Positions 37,505 through 50,565 of a stretch of DNA of 64,000 nucleotides are shown here, in pieces; positions within the stretch are counted from its first letter, which is position 1, and the number at the start of each line of letters is the position of its first letter. The DNA is taken from NCBI GenBank assembly GCA_033060915.1, contig CM065378.1, positions 13,087,501 to 13,151,500 of the forward strand, in the 5' to 3' direction. The position numbers and the translations under genes were made by a program. Under the pieces are notes generated by a model that did not search any database, was not told the DNA's origin, and saw only the letters and a list, made by a program, of their open reading frames with translations. This stretch comes from Euryodendron excelsum (Eukaryota > Streptophyta > Magnoliopsida > Ericales > Pentaphylacaceae).

Positions 37505-39363
37505 TTTCCAAGAATAAATCAAATTGAGTGCAAAAACTATTGCTTCTGAAAAATGCAAATAGAATGAACAGCAAGAGTCCACCTGTAAAAGAAGAGGAGA
37601 AGTCAAATTCTGAAGTATCACAAGCAGGCAATGCAACAAATATTAATGCCTATTTAACATCAAATCCAACACAATCAACCTGAAATCTCCAGAAGTTTCA
37701 CAATAACTGAGACCGAAAGGCATACAAGGCCCATCATGGCTTCTCACCTTCACATGACTTCCAAGTAAAAGCCTTGAGTTCAAAATTGAGAACTCAGATT
37801 CTTTTGCGGATTTATGCCTCAAAGTTGATACAAAAAGAAAAAACCATCCATATATTTCTGATCTTCTAGGAATGTAGGCTAAATGCATTATTCAGATTAG
37901 GAGGGTTCTCTTCTTTCACTTGCCTCGACATTTTGAATGTATTCAGTTTGGAGAGCTGACATTGCCGACTACATAACAGTCAAAAAGCAATAAACAATAG
38001 CTTCATCATCTAGGGAAACAATTTCCATCAATTTAGAACCCCGATGAAAAATATCAAAACTTCTAGTAAGTGTTAGGAAATGTGTAGTACCACCTAAATT
38101 TTCCTATTGCTGTCATGTGAATATTGCTTTGAAAACAGCATTCCATATAATCCTCGGAGGATTTTCCCATGAGTATCAGAAGTCAAAGATGGAAAGCAGG
38201 GTTCACTGAACAAAACAAAATAACTTTATCTTCTAGCCACCAAAAAGCAATTTATTTATGTAGCTTTATACTTCCTTTAACATACACGATGTGAATTGAT
38301 GAGCAAGATATGTTGTTACTAATTGCATATAGTATCTCTGGGAGGGAATTAGTACTTTGAAATGCCATACGTTGTCCCATCTGTTAACTCTAATTGATGT
38401 ACAAATTATGTACCGCATCTACACTGTATTCTACGTACAAAAGCAGGCACATACACCTACATGTATGAGCACGAGCATACTGGCATGCATGCAAACACGA
38501 CATACTCACCAGCTTTTAATATACATTATGAACCTATGGAATCAAACTTTTGGATATATATAGTTCCACTGAGTTGGAGGTCATAAAACCTCCTCTGAAG
38601 TCTGAAATGTGATCTTAAGCAGTGCCCTAGATATAGTGGGATAAAAAGAACAGTCCTAATGTTTTAAATAAAAAAATAAAAAGAACATCTAATCAGTTTA
38701 CTCTCCAAAATCAATCAAAACTATGAAATGAACAGTTGATAGGAAGGGGGAAAAACCTACAGAATAAAAGAAAACCAGATGAATGCATCAGATTCTTAAA
38801 ACACAGGTTGGTAACCAAGGCAAAATCCATGAGTGACTTTGTTTTACAACCATAACTACAAAGAAGAATCGACCAAGTTTTAGCACACATAGATATACAT
38901 ACATAGAACTGACAAAAAGTTCCTAAGATCTAAAATCAGAAACATAAATCACAAATTACAAAAAGATAAACTCCATTAACGAACAGTTCAACAGTATATA
39001 TAAATATATATGTATATATCTACCTCAAAACGCAATGGATTGATTCAGGCTGAAGGCAAAGAACTCTGCCAGATCCCGAAAATCCTGCAGCACACTGTTA
39101 TAAATCATACAACAGTGAGAAAGTGATTCAGAATGAAAACAAATACATAAAAGCATACAACTATGGCATTTGCAAGGCGCAAAAGACATTAATAAGAAAA
39201 AAAAATACCTGAAAATGTTGGATTTTGGATTGTCACATACGGAGACACTGATAATTTTGGACCATCCAAGAGGCGATCTGAGTTAAACGGCTTAGATGAA
39301 TGAAAAATAGAGATCTCAGAGGGAGAAGCAAACACACACACACACACACACAAATATACATAC

Positions 39364-39414
<51 letters not shown>

Positions 39415-39420
39415 TGAAGC
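37505..39420 (-). other. probable 5' UTR exons and introns, RING ligase
   Basis: Inferred from splice-like junctions. A first leader exon from about 39420 would end ATTTTCAG before GTATTT near 39210. A second, about 39085-39024, ends TTTTGAG before GTAGAT. A third starts after an acceptor TTTTACAG at about 37583 and leads to the ATG. No other gene was seen here. Confidence 0.35.
39331..39410. repeat. compound microsatellite (CA)n(TA)n(GA)n
   Basis: About 10 CA units, an interrupted TA block and about 16 GA units, at the presumed transcription start of the minus-strand RING ligase. In the transcript it would be a CT-rich leader. Confidence 0.9.
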
Positions 39421-42400
39421 GTAACTGAAGCGGAAATGGAGAACCGCAGGGTGCGAAGTTATTGAAGGGAAGATCGGCAGCGGTGGTGGTGGTGGTTACG
39501 CATACGGATCAGGCGTTATTGGTTCTGACTTTGGGAGGAGGGAGAGGAGGTCAGGTGGTGTTGGTGGATGGATGATGGGGTTATGAGAGCTTGGAAAGAG
39601 AGCGAAAACGTCTGAATTAACTGAGGGCCCCACCACTACCACCGCCATCCCCACCCACCATCATCATCCTCGCATCTCAGCAAATTTCTGGATTCAACTT
39701 TCACCCATATGCTTCTTCGTTTTCTCAACCAGCAATTTTTGAATTATAGTGATATATATTAATGGCCTCATTGTACTCTATTGCCCTTATTTTCCACACT
39801 TAACCACGTTAATGCCATTTTCAACTCAAAATTAATAAATTTCAAAATATATTTAAGGATCGACTCTAGTCAAACAAATTCTAACGAGCCAAATTCGATT
39901 TAAGCTTGAATAACTTAGTTTATTTTATAATTTTAATTCACTATTTTCTCGAATATTCATATTGATTAATTTGGTTTGTTTCGTTCTAATTTCACAAGAC
40001 CTTCTAAAGTTTATATTTATATACCAACAATATATCATTACCTTATAGTATTTTAATTTCCTATGAATATTTTCATGTGAATAAGTAATATTACCTTGAT
40101 TTGTGGTTGATATTGTTTACAAGCCTATATGGCTTCCAAAGCGCAACGTACGACGATATTTCTAAAGTTTTCAATTATAATTGACTGCCTTACTTAAAAC
40201 TCGGATAGGTTTTTATATAAAAATTACTCATTATATAGAGGGCAACAAAATCATTGATGTATTAAATAAATCACGTTTGGCATAAGTAACGTAAACCAGA
40301 TAAGGTGTTACTCTTATTGCAAATGCTTCTCCATGTAAACCCAATCTCTCTTCATTCATGCACAGACATGCTTTTTGTGCTCTTTTGCATCAACTTATTT
40401 TAGTACTTTTCTTTTATCTTAGCTAGATTTTTTCAATCAAATTTCAAAATTTTAACCTTTTAATGAACTCTTAATTTCAAAATTTTGAGTCACCTCCCCC
40501 CACCTCCACCTCCTTATGGTTCCGCCTCCCTCGAACAAAAAATCAAAAAAATTAATAAAAAAAATCTTAAGTTATTTAAATAAGCTTGCTTATAAAATAT
40601 AAATCATACAGAGTCTCAAAATGTGTAAAGCTTGTTTGGATGTAAATGTTTTAAAACTTTTAGATGTAACTTTTTTACAATTTTTGTATTTGACTTATAA
40701 CTTTTTAATTAACACGAAGTTTACAAATTAATGAAATTTTGCATGAAGTGTACAAATTAACCATGAAAATTCCACAGGGAGGAAGGGTAATTTTGGAAAT
40801 CTAGCATATTGAATATTCTTTCTCATAATTCAATACACTAGTAGCGTACCTGTCGCATTGGCCGGTCCCAGGCCCATCACCGCAATTAAATATGAAGCCA
40901 GAAAAAGATGCGCACGGCAGGCGTGGGTCCTACATCAGAAGAGTTGTTGCTCGAGATGCACAAACCAACTGAAAAACTCGACAATTCAACTAATTTAATC
41001 TTTATGGGTCGATTTGGTTTGGATGAATAAAAAAAATTGGGTTGTCATCTTTTAGGCTAAAAACAGAATTGATCATTTAAGAAACTTAAACTAAACCGAC
41101 TATAGGGGGATTCTGGATTCCACATTTCTTACTTTTGAACTGAATTGAGAATTGACTCAATCGAGACCAAATCTTTATATTTTATAAAATTTTATTTATG
41201 TTTTATATATGTCATTAAATTATTATTATTTATGTTTAATTATTATTTATTTGTATTTATATATGTTATTTTTTATTTTTTAAAAAATTTAAAAATACAA
41301 GATCAATCCTATAATTTTATTTTTTTAAATAAATAAGTTAAATAATATACAATAAAAATAGAACCGACCCAGACCAACTCGATCTGAATCCGAACTAACT
41401 TGAGGTATACAAACGATCCGAACCAATCCAAACTGAGTTAGGTTGGTTCGGTTAGATTCTATTAAATGATTAATTCGATTATGGGTCCAAAAATTTGGAA
41501 CAGATCAAGATCGGGTCGATTCTAAGTTTATCATGGACTCGACCCACGCACACCCTTACTTGCTGCTACTGTTCTAGCTTGTAAAATTGGTAAGTGAATA
41601 TTATAGTTGTCAATCTCACACCGACCAATGTAACTTTTTTGTTATTGACACGATATGTATTGGTACTAGATTGTACAAGCACACTGTATAAAGTTTGCCG
41701 CTATAAATATTATATATTTATATAAAATATATATTTGCATATATTATAAAAGCATAATATAAAATCTCATTGTAACAAAACATACACAAGTTATAAGTAG
41801 TTCAAAAAGACTTTAAAATAGTAAATCATAAGTTTCAAGTACTTCAAAAGGACTTAAAACACATCCTCGTTATCTATTACATATCCCACAAAAGTCTAAA
41901 CTTTTTAATATAACAAACTACTACCAAAAAAGTTTTTTAAAAAAACTTAAAAAGAAATAGAACAAGAAAAAAAATTCATTTAACATAGTGAAATACATTA
42001 TTTATTTATTAAAAATAAAAAAAGGCCAATACAGTCAGAATATCCTAAGACAAGCCGGGATAGGCTGGTACGGTCTGATACAATGTGGTAAATTAACTAG
42101 GACGATCTTTGAGCCTTTTTGCATACATGAGCATTGGTGTGGTGCGTACCGGTCGATGGGGTGTGGTATCAATAACTATGGTGAACAATCGAGGAATGCG
42201 GTAAAATTTTTTAGGAATAATTATACTTTACCCATTGTGATTTTAAGCAAAAATCGCATGACCTCAGATGATTTAAAAGCAAACACTTAACTCATATAGT
42301 TTGGATTTAAATGTAAAATGGATGAAAATCGTTAAAATTAACAACAATTCTCTTACTGTGGTATTTTCATCATTTTATCTATTTAAATAAAACATTAAAA

Positions 42401-42929
42401 AGACAATTTTGTAATTATATATCAAAATAAAGGGTTAACCTTAATAGAGGCGTTTTTGTTATTTCACCAAATCTGTTACGGTTCCATCCATTTTGCAAAT
42501 AAGCTCAAACCAGAAAGGGTTATGTATGCATTTTTGAATCATAGTAGAATCATGTGATGTTTGCTCAAACTACAAGGAAATAAAGTTTAATTACCCTAAA
42601 AATGTATAAATAAAACCGGATCAGTTTGGTTAGTATTAAATTCAAAACCGAATCAACTTTGATTGATCTCATTTTTAACCAAAAATTGAATCGAACCAAA
42701 CAATAATGGAACTAAAATCTCGGGTGGCTCGAATTAACTGACAGTTTTAGCTATATGTTATTTTGAAAGCTATTCATTCGAATAATAACAATTTATTTAT
42801 ATATAAGTCGATTGCATGCAATAGAATTTACTTTAACACAGTTTAATCATAACTTCAAGATATGTGTACATTTTCGTGACATATATAAAGACTTCGGGTT
42901 GGTTAAAATTATTTAGTGTAATTGTCAAC

Positions 42930-43010
42930 GGATTAGTTGAGTTGGTAAGAATCGAACACTTTCTTTATAATATTTAGGTTCAACTCTTATTGTCAACAAT
43001 TTTTTTTTTT
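42930..43010 (+). repeat. SINE-like fragment
   Basis: GGATTAGTTGAGTTGGTAAG resembles a tRNA-type A-box region. GGTTCAACTC about 50 bp later resembles a B box. Nothing else supports it. Confidence 0.3.
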
Positions 43011-44273
43011 GTAGACAATCTATACGTACCATTGCAAGTCTTTATTAAGGCCGGTGACATGTCTTGATTTTGGAATGAGATAGTCTCCCCTTCTCTTATA
43101 CATTTTTGTACTAAAGAAAAATTATTTAATTAGCGTAATTTAAAACTGAATCAATTTGGTTAGTTTTAAGTTTCTTAACTCAAAATCGAATCGAACCAAT
43201 TTCTCCCATCACTAAATCAAACCAATCCATATATGTGTATGTGTATGTGCGTGCATATGTGAGAAAAATAAGAAAGGGAAGGCAAATACAAAGTGATTCA
43301 AATGTATGAACTGGTGACTCAAAGAAATATAAAAATACTCCTCAAAATTGGGTCACTGATTAATGTGTGTGATACGCAATGCTATCTTTTATAGTAGTAT
43401 TAGATTAAGTTTTGAGTTGAGCGAATCGACAGTTGATTTATCTTTAGCTCAAAGCAAAGTTGCTTGGGGGACCAGTAGCCTTTGAAGAATTGGTAGAGCC
43501 CGGTCAAGATCAGTTTTCCCCAAAGCTTTCTTTGTTGGGATTCGTCTAGAGCTTGAGATGCAATATGTCCAATAATGTTACAGCTAACTTCAAAATCAAG
43601 TAATGTGAGCTTCATTCAAAGTGACTGAAACTTATAATTATTGTGCGTTGGCAGAATGAATGAATCAAAATACCAAAAATTGTACGCAACGTAGACTATA
43701 AGCACAAAATTTTTTTATTTTTAAAAATGCATTCAAACTTAATTTGCTTATATAATCTATCAATCTTTTTTAGTAAGCTAAATCAAAACTTGTATAGTTT
43801 GATTCATTTACACCTTGCTCTACGATGACAAGCTTCCCTTTTCTCCCCCTAAAAAGAAACAAACAAGATTTGAGTTGGGTTGGGTGATTACATTTGATGC
43901 AAACGTAATCCAATTCGATTTAATGAGGATAACATGAATCGACCTGATTGCCTGTATATACTTTTCACAAAATATTATATATATGGTATAGTTTAACTAA
44001 TGCTACTTTCCAGAGAAAAGGAGGGAGATACTCGCCAATGATCCACGGATTCATATGCGTAATTTGTGGTATGCTCATCTTTACTACTTTGTCAGGTTTT
44101 GAAGCTAAGAAATGGAACTTTTGGTTTCCGATGATGCCTGAGGGTGGTGCTTTGTCTCCCGATGGGAACCTTCTCGTCAAATTGTTGGAGTTATTGGCTC
44201 ATATTATTAACATTAAGTCTAAAAAATAATAGGCTCATGGGTCAAACGGATAGAGGAAATTAAATTGTCATTA

Positions 44274-44385
44274 AGACTGTGTTTGGAAAAGCAAAAGAAA
44301 AAAAAAATGTGAAAAAAAAAAATCAACTGCCCCTTTTCATTTTCCTTTGCTTTTCGATCACCCAAGCCAGATTCCAAACACAGCC
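44274..44385. repeat. short MITE, 112 bp
   Basis: The left end is AGACTGTGTTTGGAA; the right end reversed is AGGCTGTGTTTGGAATC. The interior is a poly-purine to poly-pyrimidine fold-back (AAAAGCAAAAG, later CTTTGCTTTTC). Ends of the form GGCTGTGTTTGG are typical of small hAT/Harbinger elements. I could not settle the target duplication. Confidence 0.55.
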
Positions 44386-45130
44386 TGGGTCTGTGCAACA
44401 TAGTAATCTGCTCGTCCAATTAAATTTTCATCCGGCTAATGTTGACCCAGTTTCTGATCAAAGTTCCAATTGATTTATCAAGTCATTGTTGTTTTGCTAG
44501 TAGAGCTGGCGTATGAAAATTGAGAGAGAGAAAAAAAAAAAAAAAAGTGATGTATAGTATAGCGGGACATATAATGATATCCTTCTATATCTATGGGAGA
44601 TTCACAGTGCCCAAAATTGTTAAAGACAAAGATTAGAAGTACCTAAAGAGAAATTTTCATCTAACCCCAAATGAAAAAAAAAAAAATCTAAAGCTGTGAT
44701 TTGGTTGGATGCTTTAGTATGTTTTAACTATCAAGAAATTATTTAGTAGATCTGGAACACTACGTTAGTATACTAATGTATTTTTTTTGCCAACTTAACT
44801 ATATAAGCAACAAACATAAACATGCTAAGAAAGTTAATATTTCTATTATATTAAAAATTAGGTCAATCAATATACTATTATTTTTATTATCTTAAAAATT
44901 AAGTCAATCAACATTAAATAAGAACATATATTTATTTTTAATAGATCGAACACACGATATCATCATATTAATAGTATTTCAGACCTTCTAAATAATTTTT
45001 ACTAACGTTGATTCTTACCCTTTGGTTTCTGCTGCTGCTACTGCTTAATAAATTCAGCAGACTAGTTTGTAGTTGCTAATTAATGGATTGGTGGACACGG
45101 GTCCTTCTCATATACTCAAAGGAAAATTGT

Positions 45131-45293
45131 TATTCTTTCTTAAAATTTGTATAGAAAATTTTATCAAAATAATATAATTGTGATATTTTTACAAATAAAA
45201 ATTACTGAAGAAATATTTTATTTTTTAGTGAATGGTTCTCGTTCAATTATATTATTTTAATAATAAATTTAGTATAAATTTTTTTTATTCTTA
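45131..45293. repeat. MITE-like inverted repeat, third member of the dispersed family
   Basis: The left half has TTTCTTAAAATTTGTATAGA and ATAATATAATTG. The right half reversed has AAATTTATACTAAATTTATT and AATAATATAATTGAAC. It ends about 580 bp upstream of the TIGR01589-type gene. Confidence 0.45.
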
Positions 45294-45874
45294 TATCATT
45301 GGCTATACCAAAATAATGGAGGAAGTGGGGAATGTTCATGCACCAATAGCTAGCGTACCATCTATGATACGAGGGCTGTTATTCATCCGTCAAGACCTGA
45401 GAGGGCCCACATAAACTATTCCTATATACCATTAGGCCTTTTGTGGACCACTGCACATTTATGGCCCTTGAAGAATGTAGGACCCAATATAGGCGGCAAT
45501 ATAAGTGTGTGTGTGTGCATGCATTATGATGGTTCAAGTGGCTACAGGACTGGCCACGAAGATATATATACATATATATAGGTCATCATCAAAACTTCAT
45601 CTTCAATCTCCTAAACCCACCTCTACTCTTATCTCTTAGAAGATGAGGTTAATCTATCGTTTGGATTTCTTGTGGTTTCTTGGCCCTTCACTTGGATATC
45701 TGTGGATAACAATCGCTCTCCCTTCCTCTTCAATTCTCGTTTGTTATATATTCCTCCAAATATCTCTCTCTCCTCCCAAAATCTTGTGTTTGTTTGCTTT
45801 CTCATTCCCTTCCTCTTCTACTCTTTCTTAACTTGTTCAGGTCCCTTTGTTTTGTCCATTTCTATCAAGAAAAA

Positions 45875-45942
45875 ATGCGTCATAACCATCCCCCCTTTCC
45901 TTGTTTGCATTGCCACCCTCATAGCTACATTCGCATGGTAAC

Positions 45943-45988
<46 letters not shown>

Positions 45989-46209
45989 AAAAGAAGGAAA
46001 TTGAATAGTATTGGTTTAATGAATCGGTTCAAAAATCGTTGCTTTGCTTGGACCTCATTGTTCGAATTTACATATGTAGCTCTTTGGCATGTGAAATTCA
46101 GGTTCAACATCTTATAGAGAGGTGCTTGCTTCTTCATATGAACCAAGATCAATGCATAGAGGCGCTTGCCGAGTATGCTAGTGTTCAACCCCTCGTGACA
46201 CTTACAGGT

Positions 46210-46240
<31 letters not shown>

Positions 46241-46846
46241 CTGCACATATACGTACATATACACAATATGTAGAGCTAGAAATGTGTTCTCTGCTTCTAC
46301 TAGCTATAGCATTTTTGCACATCTGGTCAACTTATACATACGTACAGACGTATGTATATACATGCATATGTAAAAGCTAGTGTTTCTACTCATGCACTTA
46401 CGTATACATTCTTTCTCTGTGGGATTTGTGTGGGCGTCGATTTGTGTGGATTCATTGGTTTACTTAATGAAGTTGATGGTTGCAGTGTGGAGAGAGCTAC
46501 TAAAAGAGAATAGGGACTTCTTTCAAATGTATTTCCGTGCCATTTCTTCGAGGCCTTTCATAAGTAGTAAGCCCTTGAACTTTTCATGCTCTTAATTGGC
46601 CTTCTGTTATTAATCCCTGAGAATTGGCTGTAGTACGCTGAAAGTCTATTTATTTTTATACACCTAGTTGAAACTGCATGTACCATGAAAATTTTGCTCT
46701 CATCTCCATATATAGCCATTAAAAGTTCATATCAATAGCCACAAGAATTTGTTCAGCAATACTGTTGCATGTTTTGTGATTTTTCTGCTTAGAAGTCCTT
46801 AAAGATAGCTTGTTCAAGTGAGTTTGCATTTTATTTTTCAGGTTGA
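45875..46846 (+). CDS. small plant-specific TIGR01589-domain protein
   Basis: A plant-only family of unknown biochemical role. Coding exons 45875-45937, 46102-46207 and 46486 onward. Exon 1 gives a His/Pro/Cys-rich start ending HPHSYIRM, exon 2 VQHLIERCLLLHMNQDQC and PLVTLT, and exon 3 VWRELLKENRDFFQMYF. This is the roughly 57-aa helical domain of the family, here divided by an intron between LT and VW. The end is unsure. Splicing at the good donor GTAAGC (46567) to an acceptor TTTTTCAG ending at 46841 gives RPFISS and a stop at 46846, about 80 aa. Reading through instead gives a stop at 46595, about 92 aa. Introns 1 and 2 begin directly with CT/CA microsatellites. No partner gene is suggested by the context. 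Confidence 0.8.
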
Positions 46847-47622
46847 CATATTCAAAAGAAAGCAAGGTTTTCGAGAAGGAAACAATGGAAGTGAATGAGA
46901 ATCATGAATCCTGGAAGAGAAAGCAAATATATAATAGGAATGAGGTCGACTAATGTATTATTAGGGCTTTGAGACAGTATCTGAGGTTATAATTCATACT
47001 AAAGGCTACATTTAGTGTTCTTATATCTAATAAAGTGAACTGAGAAATATGATTTTCTATTGTCTTCAACTTCAGACAAATGATCATCTGAACAACCTCG
47101 CACTTTCTTTGAATTCCCATTTCGAAGCGAAAGTTGACAAAACAGTAAACACGGTCCAAGAAAGATGTTACAAAATTAACAAATAACGGCACATCAACGC
47201 TTGTTTCCATTTTCACAAGCTTAGCTCAAAAGAGAAACTAAATCAATTGCTTTAAAAATGATAAATTCTCCACAATTTGTAGCGAGAGATTACGTGCCCA
47301 TGAACAACGAATTGTTCTATATATTGAGATATTCATGATACCCAACCCTAACCCTAATTCTACCCCCAACCCCAAGGTTATTAGTAATTCATAGGGCTTC
47401 AGTGAAAGAGTTATCTTTAGACAAATTACATCAATCATTTTTACCATCCTTTCTCTTTACTGAGTACTCAACAACCTCGAGTTAGAAAACCTCATTCCCA
47501 AGAGCATCTGCCTCAGAAAAGGCAAATGATTGAAACTCTAACCCGAACCCTAACCTTAAACTCGAAGAGAGAAATAGTCAAATAACTCTCTTCTTTTGGT
47601 AGTTCATAAAAGCTCCCTTCAC
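46847..47622. other. spacer between TIGR01589-type gene and INO
   Basis: The two genes converge here, so 3' UTRs are expected. It contains the telomere-like words ACCCTAACCCTAA near 47341-47360 and 47530-47560, too few to call an array. No gene was seen. Confidence 0.5.
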
Positions 47623-49254
47623 TCAAAAGGCTGTCTTTCTCCATACGGAATGCCTCGAAGTCTTTCTTTCACGGAAACCATTGCCTTCTACGTGGACCTG
47701 AAATTGTTTGCAACCAGAAAGTCATGCATCCATTATCAGTAGCATAAATTGCTGCAAACATACTAGAGTTAAAGTGAGTAATTAACCCTATGGTCAATTA
47801 CCCTAAATGGTTGTATCATTAATTTGACATCTACCGATTCAACTCCAAGATAGTGACAAGCTTTAGAATCCACTAAGTGACATCTATAATTACCCAAATA
47901 AACAATCACTCTTCATTTTGTCAGCTAAGTTTCAATGTTTGTGGAATGTATGATTTCCTCGTTTCTTGCATGGAAATTTGTGATTGGTCTCTAAGATCCT
48001 ATTAACTGTTTCATGCCTTCAACCGAAGGCAATTCGATCATGACAGAACAGTCTGCAAATCCGGTTTGTAGCAATTTGCTGATAAACCAAATAGGTTTTG
48101 TGGATTAGGGTTAATTACCAGCTTCTCTCAGTATGATAACTATTAGAGAGAACATTACCTCTCCAACATCTGAGCTCCTTGGCATCTTTCTCTCAGCTGC
48201 CTGCCCACAACTCTCTCCATCTCTTTTGCATTGAACCGGTGGGAAATGAGCCCACTAAAGGTGCTCAGACATGTCAATGATGCAGTTAGTTTCCATTGAA
48301 ATGAGAATATTTTTGAAGTCGAGGTTTAGGTTTTGTCAAAAAATTTCCATAATCTTTGGTAAAAAAAACTTACATTTTTTGCAGCTGCACTGAAGGCTTG
48401 CTTGTGAGCCATGTTGGGATATTTGGCCTTGAGCCTTCCGATTTCTTCTCTGCAATATATGTATATTTATTGAAGGACAAGAACTCCAATTTTAATACCC
48501 ATAAAATTATCACTCAACCTTTTAAGATAACTCTTACTTGATGAAGTTGTTATAAGCTGATGGAGCTCGACGCCTCTTCTCTGGAGCTGTTGAGAATCAA
48601 ACGAAGATTAGAACAAAGTTAGAAATTTGCACCAACTTTCAACTTCAAAAGATTCAGCAACTTTACGCACGTTTATGAACAATATGATTTACATCCTCTT
48701 CTTCATCATCCAATGAGATGACCAATGACGGGCTCCGCTTGTCCAAAGCCTTTTCGGTATGGTCTTCTTCAGGACTAACTTCTTGTTTGGGCTGGGGGGA
48801 GAGAGAGAGAGAGAGAGAGACTAAATAAATATCAAGGATCAAAAACATAAAATTGTCCAAACTTTGAAGACAATGTTATTATAAATTTTATGCGAGCATT
48901 AAAGAACCTGATCATCTTGGTTGAGAGAAGCAAAAAGATGGAGAGGGACAAAAGAGGCTTTCATCATGTTCACCGAGAAGAGGCTGGTGCAGTGGCCACA
49001 TCTGACGGTGACCACCATTGACAAACAGCTACATGGGACACTTACCTGAATTTGGAGGGGAAAAACCAATGAGAAAAAAAAAAAAAGAAAGATGAAAGCA
49101 GATGGAGAGAATGCATAAACCACAAGAAGTGTTGCTAATGATGTCAATTCCTACAGCTTCCGATTCAGTGCATTACCAGTAAAATGGTGGTACAATAACC
49201 ACACTGCACATAGCAAATCTGTTCTTGAAGGTCGAAGAGATGGTTCATTGTAGA

Positions 49255-49257
<3 letters not shown>
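47623..49257 (-). CDS. INO: INNER NO OUTER, YABBY transcription factor
   Basis: A DNA-binding regulator needed for abaxial identity and growth of the outer integument of the ovule. Seven exons: 49257-49177, 49045-48908, 48791-48671, 48586-48538, 48449-48374, 48254-48159, 47697-47623. Phases agree and give 211 aa. The C2C2 zinc finger uses Cys19, Cys22, Cys43 and Cys46. INO-specific phrases follow: LSMVVTVRCGHCTSLFSVN and MKASFVPLHLFASL. The acidic middle leads to the YABBY HMG-like domain (about 114-160): PPEKRRRAPSAYNNFIKEE, then NMAHKQAFSAAAKNWAHFPP. The last exon encodes GNGFRERKTSRHSVW, close to the Arabidopsis INO C-terminus, which separates it from other YABBY groups. A GA/CA microsatellite lies at the ATG. 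Confidence 0.94.

Positions 49258-49324
<67 letters not shown>
49258..49324. repeat. (CT)n(CA)n microsatellite immediately 5' of the INO ATG
   Basis: About 15 CT units then about 17 CA units on the plus strand, ending at the INO start codon. On the INO strand this is (TG)n(AG)n in the leader or core promoter. (GA)n tracts are bound by BASIC PENTACYSTEINE proteins, which are known to act on Arabidopsis INO. Confidence 0.85.
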
Positions 49325-49327
<3 letters not shown>

Positions 49328-50560
49328 AAAGAAAGGGTATGAATTTTCTGAAGGCTATGGGGAGATTTATAGAACATAGGTGGGGACTAACAATGTGTCA
49401 TTAGGGCTTTGTCAAGTGTCCGTTTTGCAGAAAGGAGAGTAATATCATTGATGGAGTGTGAGGAATCAGTCCAAGCATTGCATTCATATTTGTAGCTTTT
49501 AAGCCAATAGCCAAATTACAATCACACCCTGGCTTGATGAAAACAACATATCAATAGAACCATGTTACTTTGACTATATTTTTTTCCTTCCCCTTTCTCA
49601 TGTATTCAACTCACTTTGAAATAGTGGAAAACAGTTAGCTATCTTCAACTATTTGAAGTGCCAGGGGTCCAAAGTTCTATGGGACTTAAAAATGACTACC
49701 TATGCCTTGTTTGTTTCATGTGTTGTTTTCCCCTTACCAAATCCCCCAATCTGTCTGTGCCCCATTAACTCTTCTCTCTCTCTCTCTCTCTCATATGAAA
49801 GTGAAGGTGCAATGAGTTTTACCACATCTAAGGGCATGGGAAGTTTCTAGAAAACTGTGTACAGAAGGAAAAGAGGCACCTTAGGATTTGTCCTTAGTGT
49901 AAAAGAGTTGGAATAATTGACAATGAGAAGAACTTAACTCTCTACTTTCTGGCTTCTGCCCTCTCTTGGCTATGTCACTCGTCATACCTTTCTGTGCTTT
50001 TTAACTCTCTTAATGCTGAACACCTACTGAACTGTAACAAAGTTTACTCACTCATGTGCATGCACGTGTGTCCTTCTTTGTGGTCGGCAAGACAAAAGAG
50101 ATTTGATTGTTTTTCTTATTTTCACAGTAGTTGACGAAAAATTATTCAATGTCCATGGAATCCTATGTCTTCTTACTCCACCTTTTGTAAATACAATAGG
50201 TTTCTTATTAAGTGAGTCTCAAATATACCCATTAAAATCATTTTTAAATCTACTTAACAAGTGAGATTTATTATATTTGTGAGAGATAGAGCAAATGTGA
50301 CATAGTGTTCGAAGAGTTAATATTGAATAATTTTTCATAATTGAGAGATTGACTCCATGGTCATAGGGAACTATAGTCTGATCATGTAAAAGGACACCTC
50401 AATGCACAAGACTCCAGTTAGTACAGAGTCGGAGGGTAAGATGTCAAGCCCAAAATGACACATAGATGCCCACAATGTCAAGCTCAAAGTCAAAACCCCT
50501 TTAGCCCTTCGTATGAAAAATTATTCAGTATTGTCATGTCACCCTTGCTCATTCTCTCAC
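49325..50560. other. INO upstream region
   Basis: Presumed INO promoter. It has short frames and a CT run at 49770-49790. It ends at the target duplication of the copia element, so this element lies about 1.3 kb from the INO start. Confidence 0.45.
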
Positions 50561-50565
50561 AATGC

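Larger units (their letters stand above)
39421..45874. other. 6.4-kb AT-rich spacer
   Basis: No gene was recognised. The left end is the promoter side of the RING ligase. Stretches around 41.0-41.6, 42.6-42.75 and 43.1-43.2 kb repeat words such as GAACCGA and AATCGAACCAA in both orientations, as decayed plant transposon or LTR remnants do. Short frames at 43400-43615 (-) and 43948-44229 (+) have protein-like composition, but I recognise nothing in them. Confidence 0.5.

Noticed and set aside
45925..46380. Frames over 100 codons on both strands across CT/CA repeats
   Set aside because: They read the microsatellites as Leu/Ser and Arg/Glu or Thr/His runs; the real exons are in other frames.
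47341..47360. Telomere-like CCCTAACCCTAA words
   Set aside because: Only two units here and a few more near 47530; no array. Short teloboxes are common near plant genes.
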